This document shows, in pieces, positions 63,206-64,000 of a stretch of DNA of 64,000 nucleotides. Source of the stretch: Halomarina litorea (GTDB lineage Archaea; Halobacteriota; Halobacteria; Halobacteriales; Haloarculaceae); assembly GCF_024227715.1 (NCBI RefSeq), contig NZ_CP100448.1, forward strand, positions 2,873,655 through 2,937,654. The letters run 5' to 3'. The position numbers were made by a program, and so were the translations under genes. The first letter of the stretch is position 1. The number at the start of each line of letters is the position of its first letter. Under the pieces are notes generated by a model. That model saw only the letters and a list, made by a program, of their open reading frames with translations. It searched no databases and was not told the origin of the DNA.

Positions 63206-64000
63206 TTACCGACTGAACTCGATGGCCGCGCCCTGCCCGAAGCCGACGCACTCCGTGGCGATTCCCCGGTCGACGTCGCGCTTGATCATCTCGTGGATGA
63301 GCGTCACCGGCAGGCGGGCACCCGTCGCGCCGAGGGGGTGGCCGATGGCGATTGCGCCGCCGTTGACGTTGAACTTCTCGTCGTCGATGCCGAGTTGCTC
63401 CTGACAGTAGAGCGTCTGGGAGGCGAACGCCTCGTTCAGTTCCACGAGGTCGTAGTCGTCGATGTCGCGGCCCGTGCGTTCGAGGATGTCGCGGACGGCG
63501 GGGATGGGGCCGATGCCCATGACCTCGGGTTCGACGCCCTGCACGCTGTTGTTGCCGATTTCGGCCATGATCTCGAGGTCGTGCTCCTTCGCGAAGGCCT
63601 CGCTCGTGACGAGGAGGGCGCTCGCGCCGTCCGAGATCTGCGAGGCGTTGCCGGGCGTGACCGTCCCCTCGGACTTGAAGACTGTCGGGAGTTCGTCCAT
63701 CTTCTCGCGCGAGACGTCGTGGCGGATGCCCTCGTCCTCGGTGACCTGCTTCTCGCCGTTGTCGATGGGGACGATCTCGTCCTCGAAGCGCCCCGACTTC
63801 GTGGCCTCGCTGGCGCGCTGCTGGCTGCGGAAGGCGTAGTCGTCCTGCGCTTCCCGACTCACGTCGTAGCGCTCTGCGACCTCCTCGGCGGTCATCCCCA
63901 TCTGGAGGGCCGCGAGGTTGTAGTCCTCGTTCATGCGCGGGTGCATGGCGGTGTTCGCGCCCATCTTCACGCGGGACATGTTCTCGACGCCGCCCGCGAT
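63206..64000 (-). CDS. Acetyl-CoA C-acyltransferase (thiolase), C-terminal part
   Basis: The frame is open to the window edge, giving the last 264 residues of a thiolase. Visible are [10 protein letters not shown] at the left of the cut, [28 protein letters not shown], the catalytic His region [18 protein letters not shown] and the late Cys in [14 protein letters not shown]. The nucleophilic Cys of the N-terminal domain lies outside. It breaks or condenses acyl-CoA in beta-oxidation or acetoacetyl-CoA supply. No partner is seen in the window. Confidence 0.93.
   Translation of the reverse strand: MAGGVENMSRVKMGANTAMHPRMNEDYNLAALQMGMTAEEVAERYDVSREAQDDYAFRSQQRASEATKSGRFEDEIVPIDNGEKQVTEDEGIRHDVSREKMDELPTVFKSEGTVTPGNASQISDGASALLVTSEAFAKEHDLEIMAEIGNNSVQGVEPEVMGIGPIPAVRDILERTGRDIDDYDLVELNEAFASQTLYCQEQLGIDDEKFNVNGGAIAIGHPLGATGARLPVTLIHEMIKRDVDRGIATECVGFGQGAAIEFSR

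Overview
The window is ordinary-looking chromosome from a haloarchaeon (class Halobacteria). The evidence is very high GC at third codon positions, strongly acidic proteins, Tat (twin-arginine) signal peptides on almost every exported protein, AT-rich TATA boxes about 25-30 nt before start codons with little or no leader, and typical genes of the group (LysW-dependent lysK-argF, L40e, Tsr3, NAD-dependent ligA, bacterial-type UvrB and UvrC). The genus cannot be fixed from what is visible. I see no rRNA, tRNA, CRISPR array, integrase or transposase.

Layout. 1-2300: end of an arginine/lysine operon (lysK partial, argF), then an exported protein whose Tat signal carries an in-frame TGA. 2380-4700: tandem paralogous small membrane proteins, two small haloarchaeal proteins and a winged-helix regulator. 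4700-14050: exported glycerophosphodiesterase and amino-acid biosynthesis (thrC, serA and serB facing apart, metX-metY overlapping). 14159-18544: a complete TAXI-type TRAP importer (binding lipoprotein, DUF1850 protein, fused permease). 18782-24170: aminotransferase, ligA and an ABC exporter pair. 24214-34711: Nudix hydrolase, uvrC overlapping an XPF-like nuclease, a band-7 protein, a glycosyltransferase, a TSUP permease and uvrB. 34839-47198: MFS carrier, a duplicated-zinc-motif winged-helix protein, rpl40e, an enolase-like protein, tsr3, exported PhoX-like protein, serS and a metallo-beta-lactamase protein. 47324-55249: two cyclase-family proteins flanking an acyl-CoA synthetase, a cation/proton antiporter with TrkA domain, an AOR-family oxidoreductase and a 47-aa protein. 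55328-55871: a PaaI-type thioesterase pseudogene broken by two 58-nt double-hairpin insertions. 55875-63180: BtrH-like protein, SDR epimerase, and a chain of five close or overlapping genes (UbiA-type phosphoribosyltransferase, PHP phosphoesterase, LPG-synthase/flippase-like membrane protein, two polytopic membrane proteins of glycosyltransferase type) that looks like a lipid-linked sugar module. 63206-64000: a thiolase cut by the window end.

The most unusual signals are the two same-length, same-architecture but different-sequence double-hairpin insertions in the thioesterase gene; the nonsense codon inside an otherwise normal Tat signal; an 11-bp perfect inverted repeat bracketing a leftward TATA box before the antiporter; the UvrC/XPF-like overlapping pair; a protein with a duplicated CxxC-GVRPF-GPHH-C motif; and the lipid-linked sugar cluster. 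Genes too short for a usual length cut-off were found at 3637-3810, 36919-37068 and 55106-55249.
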